The position numbers and the translations under genes are program-made. A stretch of DNA of 60,132 nt from Saprospiraceae bacterium. GTDB lineage: Bacteria; Bacteroidota; Bacteroidia; Chitinophagales; Saprospiraceae. The notes under the pieces are model-generated. The model searched no databases. It saw only the letters and a program-made list of their open reading frames with translations, and was not told the DNA's origin. Positions 8,573-16,815 of the stretch are shown piece after piece. Location: the NCBI GenBank assembly GCA_016787525.1, contig JAEUUP010000016.1:1-60132 (forward strand), given 5' to 3'. Numbering within the stretch: position 1 is the stretch's first letter; the number at the start of each line of letters is the position of its first letter.

Positions 8573-11221
8573 ATGTCAAAATCTATAAAAATACTGGTTT
8601 TATTGTTTTTTGCGGTTAAAACAACTGTTTTTACCCAAATAAGACTACCACGACTCGTCAGCGATGGCTTGGTTTTACAGTGCGACAAACCTCTGAAAAT
8701 ATGGGGTTGGGCATCGCCTAATGAAGCAATTACGCTTGATTTTAATAAAAAAACATATAAAGCAAAAGCGGACGCAGCAGGCAATTGGTCAATTCCGCTA
8801 CTACCTCAAAAAGCTGGAGGTAGTTTCGATTTGGTGTTTAAAGGAAAAAATGAAATCAAAATCAGCGATGTTGTTTTCGGCGATGTATGGCTGTGTAGCG
8901 GGCAATCGAATATGGTGACACCTATGGAACGAGTCAAGGAAAAATATCCTGACGAAATTGCTCAAGCTAATTTTCCTAATATCCGTTTCTTTTTTATCCC
9001 AACTTTAACTAATTTGGAAAAACCCCAAACGGATTTCCCTTCGGGCATATGGAAAAAAGCCAACCCTAAAGACATCATGACTTTTTCAGCAGTTTCTTAT
9101 TTTTTTGCCAAAGCGATTTATGAGAAGTATAAAATACCGATTGGTTTAATCAATGCAAGTGTGGGTGGCACACCCATCGAAGCGTGGCTAAGCGAAGAGG
9201 GTTTGAAAAATTTTGATGATTTGACTCAAATTATTCAAAAAAATAAAGACACTACTTTTGTTAAATCCTTGATACCCCCCTCAGTACCACAACAAAAATC
9301 GAACGATTTAGGTATAAAAGAGAAGTGGTTCGACCCCGATTACACACCCAAAGGTTGGCGCAATATCCATATTCCAGGCTATTGGGAAGACCAAGGCATC
9401 AAAGATTTGAACGGTGTCGTTTGGTATCGCCGTGACATTGACGTACCCGCTTCCATGACAGGTGTTCCTGCCAAACTGTTTATGGGGCGCATCGTTGATG
9501 CCGATTTCATTTATGTGAATGGTCAACAAGTGGGCAATATCACCTATCAGTATCCGCCAAGACGATACGAAGTGCCAGCACATTTGTTGAAAACGGGTAG
9601 GAATACCATTGTCATTCGCGTTGTCAATTACACTGGAAAAGGCGGTTTTGTGCCTGACAAAAATTATGCTTTGACTGCAAATGGTCAAAATATTGATTTA
9701 AAAGGTGATTGGCAATACAAGGTAGGAGAGGTGTTTGAACCCGTTAAAAGCAATCCAATCTTTTCCGCACAAAACCAACCCACAGCTTTGTTCAATGCGA
9801 TGACCGCCCCCGTTGTTCCTTTTCCGATTCGTGGTGTTTTGTGGTATCAAGGCGAAAGCAACACAGGCAACCCCGCACCATACACCCATTATTTAAAAGC
9901 CTTGATAAAGGATTATCGCAAACAATGGAATGATTCAAATTTGCCATTTTTGTACGTGCAATTGGCGAATTTTATGGACGTAAACTACCTACCAACGGAA
10001 AGTCAGTGGGCAGAATTACGTGAGGCTCAGCGTTTGGCTCTATCCGTTCCGAATACGGGCATGGTGGTCACAACAGATTTGGGCGAATGGAACGATATTC
10101 ACCCCCTCAGTAAAAAACCGATTGGTGAGCGTTTGGCATTGTGGGCGCAAAATATTGTTTACGGCGATAAAACGGTTGTTCCTTCTGGGCCTATTTTTAA
10201 AACAGCAACCAAAGAAAACAACAATATTCGCTTAAAATTTGACCATATTGGCAGTGGCTTGATGTCTAAAGACGGTGAAGATTTGCGCTGGTTTGCAATA
10301 GCCGACTACGACAAAAAATTTGTTTGGGCAAAAGCCGAGATTGAAGGCGATGAAATCGTTGTGTCAAGTGGAAAAATAAGAACCCCTCAGTATGTACGCT
10401 ATGCGTGGCAAGACAATCCCGACGGTGCAAATTTATACAATAAAGAAGGCTTACCTGCTGCGCCATTTACAACCGAACAGATTGATTTTCAAGGTGATAA
10501 AACATGGCAAGGAAAAAAATGCGCAGTTGTTTTGACTTATGATGATGCCTTGAATGTGCATCTTGACAATGCCATTCCTGCATTAGACTCGCTGTGTTTT
10601 AAAGGTACTTTTTACTTATCTGGTGCATTCGATGGGTGCAAAACACGCTTAAAAGATTGGCGAAAAGCCGCCGAAAATGGACATGAATTAGGCAATCACA
10701 CCCTATTCCACCCTTGTGATGGCTCAAAATCGGGACGCAATTGGCTTACTGCCGAGCGAGACATGAGCAAATACAGTGTGCAACGCATGACCGACGAAAT
10801 CAAAGCCACCAATGTCTTACTTGAAGCCATTGATGGTCAAAAAAAACGAACTTTTGCCTACACTTGTGGCGATATGACGATTGGTGATGTTAACTTTATG
10901 GACAGTTTGAGGCAAGATTTTGTCGCTGCAAGAGCAGTCCGCCACGAAATGCACCCCCTCAGTAAAGTGGACTTATACAACGTGGATTGTTATGCCATCA
11001 ATGGTCAAACGGGCGCACAAATGATAGATTTGGTTAAAAAAGCGATGGATTCAGGCGAGTTATTGGTGTTTTTATTTCATGGTGTGGGTGGAGGACATGG
11101 TTTGAATGTGGATTTAAACGCACATCGTGAATTGCTCCATTTTTTAAAACAGAATGAAAGAGATATATGGGTTGCGCCTATGATTGAAGTAGCGACGCAC
11201 ATTAAAAAAATACAAAAATGA
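8573..11221 (+). CDS. Two-domain sialate O-acetylesterase-like / polysaccharide deacetylase (NodB, CE4) protein
   Basis: An 882-residue secreted protein. Residues about 20-640 form a SASA-type SGNH esterase: catalytic Ser112 in CSGQSNM, then GVLWYQGESN, and the late Asp/His in DIHP. A beta-sandwich (GWRNIHIPGYWEDQG to NYTGKGGFVPDKNYA) is inserted, as in sialate O-acetylesterases. Residues about 650-882 form a NodB deacetylase: TYDDA supplies the metal Asp, NHTLFHPC the two metal His, and LVFLFHGVGGGHG the C-terminal motif. Two ester- or amide-removing activities in one chain, next to a xylanase, suggest removal of acetyl groups from xylan. The substrate is inferred. Four motif copies lie inside. 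Confidence 0.88.
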   Translation: MSKSIKILVLLFFAVKTTVFTQIRLPRLVSDGLVLQCDKPLKIWGWASPNEAITLDFNKKTYKAKADAAGNWSIPLLPQKAGGSFDLVFKGKNEIKISDVVFGDVWLCSGQSNMVTPMERVKEKYPDEIAQANFPNIRFFFIPTLTNLEKPQTDFPSGIWKKANPKDIMTFSAVSYFFAKAIYEKYKIPIGLINASVGGTPIEAWLSEEGLKNFDDLTQIIQKNKDTTFVKSLIPPSVPQQKSNDLGIKEKWFDPDYTPKGWRNIHIPGYWEDQGIKDLNGVVWYRRDIDVPASMTGVPAKLFMGRIVDADFIYVNGQQVGNITYQYPPRRYEVPAHLLKTGRNTIVIRVVNYTGKGGFVPDKNYALTANGQNIDLKGDWQYKVGEVFEPVKSNPIFSAQNQPTALFNAMTAPVVPFPIRGVLWYQGESNTGNPAPYTHYLKALIKDYRKQWNDSNLPFLYVQLANFMDVNYLPTESQWAELREAQRLALSVPNTGMVVTTDLGEWNDIHPLSKKPIGERLALWAQNIVYGDKTVVPSGPIFKTATKENNNIRLKFDHIGSGLMSKDGEDLRWFAIADYDKKFVWAKAEIEGDEIVVSSGKIRTPQYVRYAWQDNPDGANLYNKEGLPAAPFTTEQIDFQGDKTWQGKKCAVVLTYDDALNVHLDNAIPALDSLCFKGTFYLSGAFDGCKTRLKDWRKAAENGHELGNHTLFHPCDGSKSGRNWLTAERDMSKYSVQRMTDEIKATNVLLEAIDGQKKRTFAYTCGDMTIGDVNFMDSLRQDFVAARAVRHEMHPLSKVDLYNVDCYAINGQTGAQMIDLVKKAMDSGELLVFLFHGVGGGHGLNVDLNAHRELLHFLKQNERDIWVAPMIEVATHIKKIQK

Positions 11222-11667
11222 TGTTTAAAATCAGAAAAATACAACCTGATGATTGTTTAGAATGGCATGCCTTACGTCTTCAATTGTGGGCAGAAGACGA
11301 AGATGAATCAGACCTTCTTGAAAACACGTTTGAATACTTTAAAAATCCGAAAAAGCAACAGGTTTTTATAGCTGAAAACAAAGAAGGAAACCTTATCGGA
11401 TTTATTGAAGCCAATATAAGGGAATACGCAGAAGGTTGCGATACGGATAACGTCGGTTTCATCGAAGGTTGGTTCGTTTTGCCCGATTATAGGAGGCAAA
11501 ATATAGGTAAAAAATTAGTCGAGACTGCTGAAAATTGGGCGAAACAGCAAGGCTGCACCGAAATGGCTTCAGATACACACATTCACAATGAATTGAGTAT
11601 TGATGCACATACAAAATTGGGTTATGAAGAAGTGGAACGCATCATTTGTTTCAGAAAAAAACTATAA
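11218..11667 (+). CDS. GNAT acetyltransferase, aminoglycoside 6'-N-acetyltransferase-like
   Basis: A 149-residue GNAT-fold protein. The acetyl-CoA loop is PDYRRQNIGKKLVETAENWA, followed by GCTEMASDTHIHNELSIDAH and KLGYEEVERIICFRK. This C-terminal pattern is typical of the AAC(6')-I group. The reaction would transfer acetyl from acetyl-CoA to an amine, possibly the 6'-amino group of aminoglycosides; real resistance is unproven. The start ATGATG overlaps the TGA of the preceding deacetylase gene, so the two are translationally linked, although no functional link to xylan use is apparent. ATG 11221 is an equal alternative start. Confidence 0.8.
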   Translation: MMFKIRKIQPDDCLEWHALRLQLWAEDEDESDLLENTFEYFKNPKKQQVFIAENKEGNLIGFIEANIREYAEGCDTDNVGFIEGWFVLPDYRRQNIGKKLVETAENWAKQQGCTEMASDTHIHNELSIDAHTKLGYEEVERIICFRKKL

Positions 11668-11805
11668 AACATAAGGAGGATTTCAGCCTTCGTTAGTTCA
11701 GGTTCGCCACAAATTGAAGGGTAATGGTAGATGCAATAGGTATGTTTTTAGATGACCTTCATGCAGGCTCAATATATTGTCTTTTGGTCAAAAAGGGCTT
11801 AGATA

Positions 11806-12022
11806 AGTAGTTAAAAATAAGTTTTCGTGCATTTCAAACACCGCTTTTGGTAGCGAAAAGGACTTTGAGGAGCGAGCGATTTTTTGATTAAAATTTTGGC
11901 TTTGCCAAAATTTTAATCAAAAAATCGCTCGCTCCAATAGAAAAACTTTCAAAGTACGTCTTTTGCGCTACGCGCAAAACAGTGAGTATCAAACATGCGA
12001 AAACTTATTTCTGATTACTTAA
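11806..12022. repeat. Palindromic element 2 with a 32-bp perfect hairpin
   Basis: The ends carry inverted copies of AAATAAGTTTTCG. The centre is a perfect stem at 11869-11900 / 11904-11935 (arm starts GGAGCGAGCGATTTTTTGAT, loop TTT). The outer right part contains GCGCTACGCGCAAAACAGTG, related to element 1. Flanking sequence 11668-11805 and 12023-12129 shows no gene. Confidence 0.75.
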
Positions 12023-12129
12023 AAGCCCATAAAGTATTGATTTTTAATTTTTTTATGAGACATTACCCTTGTTGACCCTCAATATCAAGGCGGAGACGAC
12101 AACATTAGGTTAAATTGTAGCACCCAAAT

Positions 12130-12876
12130 TTAAATCATTCCTTCATCCGCAAAACTGTAATAGCCTGAATGAGAAACAATAACGTGATCTGCGACTGTAA
12201 TATCTAAAGCCTCACCAGCCTTTCGGAGTTTTCGAGTCAATTCGATGTCTCTTTGACTCGGTTTGAGGTTGCCCGACGGGTGATTGTGAATCAAAATAAT
12301 GGAACTGGCAAGTGCTTCGATAGCAGGGCGAAACACCATTTTAGCATCCACAATCACACCCGATACACCACCGATGCTCACCCGATGACGGCTGATGATG
12401 TGGTTGGCACGATTGAGCATCAAAATCCAAAATTCTTCGTTGGGTAAGTCAATCAACTGTGGCAGAATGGCATCATACACATCGCGTGAACAAGTGATAG
12501 AATCCCGCCGCATCATATCGCTGAACTGTCGCCGTCTGCCTACCTCCAAAGCAGCGGCAATCGTAATGGCTTTAGCCTCACCTATACCTTTGAATTTCAT
12601 AAAATCCTTGAGCGAGCGACGACCCAATTCTGACAAATTGCCATCCACAGACTTCAAAATCTGCTCCGCCAAACCAATAGCATCCATGCCGACAGTACCA
12701 GAGCCGATCAAAATGGCGATTAATTCAGCATCAGAAAGAGCGGATTTACCTTTGAGCAACATTTTTTCGCGTGGACGGTCTTCCTCAGCCCACGAAGTGA
12801 TGGGCATACTGAGGGGTGTAGATGAAGCATGGGTTTCAGTTCGGTAACTTGAAACCAAGGGTGTTTCATTTCTCAT
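12130..12876 (-). CDS. radC: RadC-family JAB-domain protein
   Basis: A 248-residue protein. The N-terminus carries a helix-hairpin-helix-like region (DRPREKMLLKGKSALSDAELIAILIGSG, FMKFKGIGEAKAITIAAALEVGRR). The C-terminal JAB/MPN metal site is HNHPSGNLKPSQRDIELT (about 190-207). It was long called a DNA repair protein, but the true activity of the family is unclear. The first 20 residues are Thr/Ser-rich and include a motif copy (TPLSMPIT), so the translation start could lie further in, but ATG 12876 is reasonable. Confidence 0.92.
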   Translation of the reverse strand: MRNETPLVSSYRTETHASSTPLSMPITSWAEEDRPREKMLLKGKSALSDAELIAILIGSGTVGMDAIGLAEQILKSVDGNLSELGRRSLKDFMKFKGIGEAKAITIAAALEVGRRRQFSDMMRRDSITCSRDVYDAILPQLIDLPNEEFWILMLNRANHIISRHRVSIGGVSGVIVDAKMVFRPAIEALASSIILIHNHPSGNLKPSQRDIELTRKLRKAGEALDITVADHVIVSHSGYYSFADEGMI

Positions 12877-12984
12877 TGTGTACGTTTCGAGTTTGTTAGT
12901 AATGTTTGTTTTATATTTTCTTAAACAGCCAAACAGTCATTGCATCAAATCCTAAAGCTGTCAGTGCGTAAATAAGCGCAATAC

Positions 12985-14847
12985 TCAATCTTCCTCCAAC
13001 ACCAACTCTGCATCTTTTTCCCAAATTTCCATTTCACAAGGCTTACAGTTGAATTTCAACTTATATTCTACCGTTCCATGTTTGAGCGTAAGCGGCTCGG
13101 CGACTTTTTCGCCCATAGTAGCCCTTTGGAAGCGTGCGCATTTGCCTAACTCGTATTTCACACAGTATTTAGTGACCATCACGCGTGATTTACCAGGGTC
13201 CCATTGCAATTCAAAAGCCTTTTCAATGTCAGTAACGCCGTGTCGTTTGTAAAATGTACGGGCTAATTTATTGGACACATTATAAGTAAAATCAAGCTCT
13301 TTGACAGGGTAGGGATGTTCGGTTTTGACAATCGGTTGCCCTTCTCTCTGATAATCACGAACACGGATTTCCCTCAATTGTTCTAAGGCTGTCCGACGGA
13401 TTTCGTTGACTTTTGAATTGGGTAAAAACCATTTTTCCGCAAAGTCAACTTCAATTTCATCGGCAACAAAAGGTGTATTGCCTGTTTTTGATAAGTTTTG
13501 CTTGATGTTGTCAATGAGTCCAACCGTATTTTTAGCAGGCTCTTTAGGGGTATTAAGGTAAGCGGTATGGGTATGACCATCTTCATCTATTAATTGCAAA
13601 CTGAATCCTGTTTCAGTATCTTTGAACAGCATTTTTACGCCAATTTTGCGGACAGCACTGTTTTCATTTTCAACCATTCGGTTAAATTCTGCATCCAAAT
13701 TGCGGAAGATTTCTGTACCGATAGGTAGTGATTTAAGTTCATTTGGTACAACAAGATCGTTGACGATGATATTGACTAATGCACCATCTGCAATGCCTTG
13801 TTCGTTGATAAAATACAAGCCATCGCCATTATTGAGCAATTCGTAGTTTTCAATGACGTAGCCATTGGCTTTGATTTCCAATAGCTTACCTATGTATTGA
13901 CCTTTGGATTTAGGGCTTTCCCACGAGCCAATTTTAGCGTGACGATGATTGACAAAATAGTCCGTATAACCCCGATTAAAACTACGTCCCAATTCAGGTT
14001 CATAGTTATAAAACGTCCGACCTGATGAGGCTTTTTCATAAGTATCCACATGGGCTTCGAGGAAAGCATCTAATCTTTTGCGTAGATAAGATGTATTGTT
14101 TTTAACATAAACAATATCCTTTAAGCGACCTTCTATTTTAAAAGAACAAATACCTGCTTTGATAAGATTCGGTAATTCATCGCTCAAATCCAAGTCTTTG
14201 ATAGACAATAAATGGCTGTTTTCAATCAAAGTATTGCCTTTCCCGTCAATGAGTTGATAGGGCAAGCGGCAGTTTTGGGCGCAAGAACCACGATTCGCCG
14301 AGCGTTCGCCATTGGCAACACTCATATAGCAATTGCCACTGAACGATACACACAAAGCACCTGTGACAAAGAACTCCAATTCAACATCCGTCGCTTCGTG
14401 GATTTCTCGGATTTGATCTAAGTTGAGTTCGCGGGCTAATACCACCTTTTTAATGCCCGCATCTGCTAAAAATTTGACATGAGCTGCATCCCGATTATTG
14501 GCTTGCGTACTGGCGTGTATGGCGATGGGCGGCAAATCCATTTCCAGCAAACCCATATCTTGAATGATAATAGCATCTACTCCGATTCTATACAATTCCC
14601 AGATGAGTTTACGGCAAGGTTCTAATTCATTGTCGTATAAAATAGTATTGACAGTGACCAATACTTTCGCCTTAAACAAATGGGCATAATTGACCATTTG
14701 TGCAATATCCTCCACCGAATTTGTTGCATTGGTTCTAGCACCAAACATATGTGCACCCATATAAACAGCATCTGCACCTGCGTTGATAGCTGCCATGCCT
14801 TGATATAAATTTTTGGCAGGTGCCAAAATTTCAATTTTTTTTCTCAT
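12985..14847 (-). CDS. Peptidase U32 family protein (RlhA/TrhP-type RNA hydroxylation)
   Basis: A 620-residue protein. The U32 core covers about 1-330: EILAPAKNLYQGMAAINAGADAVYMG, then FVTGALCVSFSGNCYMS and RSANRGSCAQNCRLPYQL with the conserved Cys cluster thought to bind an iron-sulfur group. The C-terminal region has further Cys residues (KYCVKYELGKCARF, KFNCKPCEMEIW). Family members RlhA (23S rRNA) and TrhP (tRNA wobble) are required for 5-hydroxylation of pyrimidines. The ALC-GNC-SANRG pattern is closer to RlhA. No window motif lies inside. The -7 box at 14876-14883 precedes the gene. Confidence 0.85.
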   Translation of the reverse strand: MRKKIEILAPAKNLYQGMAAINAGADAVYMGAHMFGARTNATNSVEDIAQMVNYAHLFKAKVLVTVNTILYDNELEPCRKLIWELYRIGVDAIIIQDMGLLEMDLPPIAIHASTQANNRDAAHVKFLADAGIKKVVLARELNLDQIREIHEATDVELEFFVTGALCVSFSGNCYMSVANGERSANRGSCAQNCRLPYQLIDGKGNTLIENSHLLSIKDLDLSDELPNLIKAGICSFKIEGRLKDIVYVKNNTSYLRKRLDAFLEAHVDTYEKASSGRTFYNYEPELGRSFNRGYTDYFVNHRHAKIGSWESPKSKGQYIGKLLEIKANGYVIENYELLNNGDGLYFINEQGIADGALVNIIVNDLVVPNELKSLPIGTEIFRNLDAEFNRMVENENSAVRKIGVKMLFKDTETGFSLQLIDEDGHTHTAYLNTPKEPAKNTVGLIDNIKQNLSKTGNTPFVADEIEVDFAEKWFLPNSKVNEIRRTALEQLREIRVRDYQREGQPIVKTEHPYPVKELDFTYNVSNKLARTFYKRHGVTDIEKAFELQWDPGKSRVMVTKYCVKYELGKCARFQRATMGEKVAEPLTLKHGTVEYKLKFNCKPCEMEIWEKDAELVLEED

Positions 14848-14875
14848 TCAACAGTCACGTTCCTTTTTGAAAGCA

Positions 14876-14883
14876 CAAAAGTA
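14876..14883 (-). promoter_or_regulatory. -7 promoter box of the U32 gene
   Basis: On the minus strand TACTTTTG matches TAnnTTTG, about 30 nt upstream of the U32 start. No -33 element is seen. Confidence 0.45.
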
Positions 14884-15099
14884 GTCATTTGTCTGTGAGT
14901 GAAAAAGAATATTTGCCTTTTTGACTATACTCATTCGGTTCTAGAAACTTTGATTCGAGGCTCAATAGATGAATGGATTTTAAGACTTAAAAAAAGACAA
15001 ATACTTCACACATTGAGCAACGTGATAAAGGTAGATTCGCAGCAAACTATATTTTTTAAAACAAAAAATCCCATTTTTACAGAGGGGTACATAAAACAG

Positions 15100-15135
15100 A
15101 AAAGCCTTGATAATCAATTGATTATCAAGGCTTTT
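15100..15135 (-). terminator. Terminator of the tRNA-fMet transcript
   Basis: A perfect 36-nt palindrome (AAAAGCCTTGATAATCAA and its complement) lies 8 nt past the tRNA 3' end. The A/T ends allow termination in both directions. Confidence 0.75.
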
Positions 15136-15183
15136 TAAGTTTGTGGCGGAGACAGGACTCGAACCTGTGACCTTTGGGTTATG

Positions 15184-15849
15184 CTTACCACTATGGCTTT
15201 CGCCACTTCCGAACATTTCGGAATTTGTAGTCTGGACTTTCTCTTCATCCTTTTCAGTAAACTGAATGTCGGATGTCTGCCATTAAGTCTCTACACCTTT
15301 CCCAAAACTTTTGGGACTTGGCTCGGGATTACCACACAACAGGCTTCCCCGAATTTGACAGATTGTCACCCCGAAATTTCTTTCGAGGCAGCCCTATGTA
15401 AAACTAAATGCCAAGCGTTTCGATAATCCCTACTTTTGGGTTTTCTCTGACGCTTTACGGTCTCGACTAAGTGTATTTCGCTACCGTAGCTTATGAATAC
15501 ATCACTTGGCATAACGTAAAAAACATCTAATTCATCAATGAAAATTACAGCAAAATCAAAATCTTTGACCTCGTAATTTTCACGAATCATTATTCGTCTG
15601 TTTGTTTTAGTTCTACGATTATCAACTACGTAATTTTGGCGTTTGGTATCGAACCAAGCACTTTTAACTTGAATTGTTAGTATAGAACCCGAAATGTCAA
15701 GCGCAAGGTCATAAGGCAATCTATCACCAATAGGCTTTAGCACACCCCAACCTTGTTTTAAAGCATAGAGAACAACTGCTTGTTCTGCTATATCGCCTTT
15801 CAATTTAGTATCCATCTTTATGGAATTTGTCTTACCGCAAAAAAACTTG
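15184..15849 (-). ncRNA. Group I intron (IC3-like) in tRNA-fMet
   Basis: This 666-nt intron has recognisable core elements on the minus strand: P element AAATTCGGGGAAGCC (about 15345-15357), Q element TAATCCCGAGCCAAG (15317-15331), R element GTAGAGACTTAATGGCAG (15277-15294) and S element AAGAGAAAGTCC (15234-15245). A P9 hairpin CCGAAATGTTCGG (15209-15221) and a GAAA tetraloop hairpin (15193-15204) follow. These match the pattern of cyanobacterial and plastid tRNA-Leu introns. I could not find a convincing P1 guide sequence by eye. An endonuclease gene occupies the first half and ends just before P. Confidence 0.9.
15366..15815 (-). CDS. Intron-encoded homing endonuclease, PD-(D/E)XK type (I-Ssp6803I-like)
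   Basis: A 149-residue protein encoded inside the group I intron, starting 35 nt after the 5' splice site. The active-site residues fall at Glu11, Asp36 (RLPYDLALD), Gln49 and Lys51 (IQVKSAW). From memory these are the same positions as in I-Ssp6803I, the 150-residue enzyme from the Synechocystis tRNA-fMet intron. Other shared-looking stretches are VVDNRRTKTNRR, FISYGSEIHLVETVKRQRKP and YRNAWHLVL. It should cut intronless tRNA-fMet genes at the anticodon region to drive intron homing. The start ATG fits full length; no frameshift or missing catalytic residue is seen, so the enzyme appears intact. Confidence 0.93.
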   Translation of the reverse strand: MDTKLKGDIAEQAVVLYALKQGWGVLKPIGDRLPYDLALDISGSILTIQVKSAWFDTKRQNYVVDNRRTKTNRRIMIRENYEVKDFDFAVIFIDELDVFYVMPSDVFISYGSEIHLVETVKRQRKPKSRDYRNAWHLVLHRAASKEISG

Positions 15850-15893
15850 AGCCCAACGAGCTACCAACTGCTCCACTCCGCGATTTTGTGCCG

Positions 15894-15901
15894 CAAAGGT
15901 A
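15894..15901 (-). promoter_or_regulatory. -7 promoter box of tRNA-fMet
   Basis: TACCTTTG on the minus strand matches TAnnTTTG and ends 11 nt before the tRNA 5' end, a suitable distance for a short tRNA leader. Confidence 0.6.
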
Positions 15902-15947
15902 GTTGGTTAATTCGTGCCGCCAAACTTTTATTTGTTTTTTTTAGAAA

Positions 15948-16439
15948 TTATTTCTTGGAGAGTGCTTCTATTTTTTTCTCCAATTCAGTTTCATCTCCTT
16001 GTTTGTAGCCATTGTGCGTATAGACAATATTGCCTTTTGTATCAATAACGACTGTAAAAGGCACGTTTTGACCACCTAATTGACGCAATAAGTCGCTATT
16101 TACGTCGCTGATGACAGTGTATTTCCATTTTTTTTGTGCTACCATTGGCTTCACACGGGGCAAACCTTGCGCATTGTCAATCGTCACAGCGACCAATTCT
16201 GTGTTATATTTTTTTTGCCAATCGGCATATTTTGGTGCAATGTTACTCAATTCTTTCTGACAAGGTGCGCACCATGTCGCCCAAAAATTGATAATGGTGA
16301 CTTTCCCTTTTTGAGCTAATTCTGATGCGTTAACTGTTTTGCCTTCTAAGGTTTTGACAGAAACGTTAGGCATTGTTTTTTGTGAAAAGGCTAAAACAGT
16401 GAGAAAAGAAAAAGTCAATGTCAATGCGTTTTTTTTCAT
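15948..16439 (-). CDS. Thioredoxin-like TlpA-family protein, exported
   Basis: A 163-residue protein from ATG 16439, chosen because it begins a signal peptide (MKKNALTLTFSFLTVLAFSQ). The in-frame ATG further upstream would add 25 residues and spoil it. The thioredoxin fold shows the redox pair in NFWATWCAPCQKEL, the cis-Pro region QNVPFTVVID and KGNIVYTHNGY. It probably reduces disulfides or supports cytochrome maturation in the periplasm. It is monocistronic, with its tail near the tRNA-fMet promoter. No motif copy lies inside; one lies about 90 nt upstream. Confidence 0.9.
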   Translation of the reverse strand: MKKNALTLTFSFLTVLAFSQKTMPNVSVKTLEGKTVNASELAQKGKVTIINFWATWCAPCQKELSNIAPKYADWQKKYNTELVAVTIDNAQGLPRVKPMVAQKKWKYTVISDVNSDLLRQLGGQNVPFTVVIDTKGNIVYTHNGYKQGDETELEKKIEALSKK

Positions 16440-16815
16440 ATTAATCTTAATCATGGATTGAAATAGTTTATGACTGAATGTTAATCTAAAATCAAGTGCA
16501 AAGTTAAACGTCAATTATCACAAAAAATTACCCCCTCAGTAGTGATTGCTTATTGATTGGTTAGGTGCAACGAAAATTCTAAGGATAAAAATTGCTCTTT
16601 ATTGCAAAATATCCATAGTTAAAATTCTCTAAATACCGAATATCATTCCGTTAAAATCTGTTAACAGACCCCTCAGTATGGTTAAATCGCCGTTAATCCA
16701 TGTGTTAAAATTTGCATTTTTACAATAAACAGATGACCTTTAAATCATAAATCAGACGGAAACGAAAGATTTTAAAAATGAAAACCATCTTTCTCAACCA
16801 TTAAATTCTAAAAAC
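16440..16815. other. Intergenic region between divergent genes, two motif copies
   Basis: TACTGAGGGG copies (reverse orientation) lie at about 16531 and 16669. No further gene, clear promoter or hairpin is seen. Confidence 0.5.

Larger units (their letters stand above)
15144..15882 (-). tRNA. tRNA-fMet (CAU), split by a group I intron
   Basis: The exons are 15850-15882 (33 nt) and 15144-15183 (40 nt), giving a 73-nt tRNA. It is an initiator: C1 is unpaired opposite C72, the anticodon stem has three G-C pairs (GGG/CCC) beside loop CTCATAA, and the D-arm reads GTGGAGCAGTTGGTAGCTC. The T-arm is CAGGTTCGAGTCCTG. CCA is not encoded. The intron falls between U33 and C34, following the U/G rule of group I introns (the exon ends in U, the intron ends in G). 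The repeated CA at both junctions makes the placement ambiguous by up to two bases. The gene is followed by a palindromic terminator. Confidence 0.92.

Noticed and set aside
14899-15138. 79-codon frame upstream of the tRNA terminator
   Set aside because: It runs through the palindromic terminator and has no coding character.
15144-15183. A tRNA fragment or pseudogene at the end of a mobile insertion
   Set aside because: The missing 5' half is present at 15850-15882, and the segment between has group I intron core elements, so it is a split gene.
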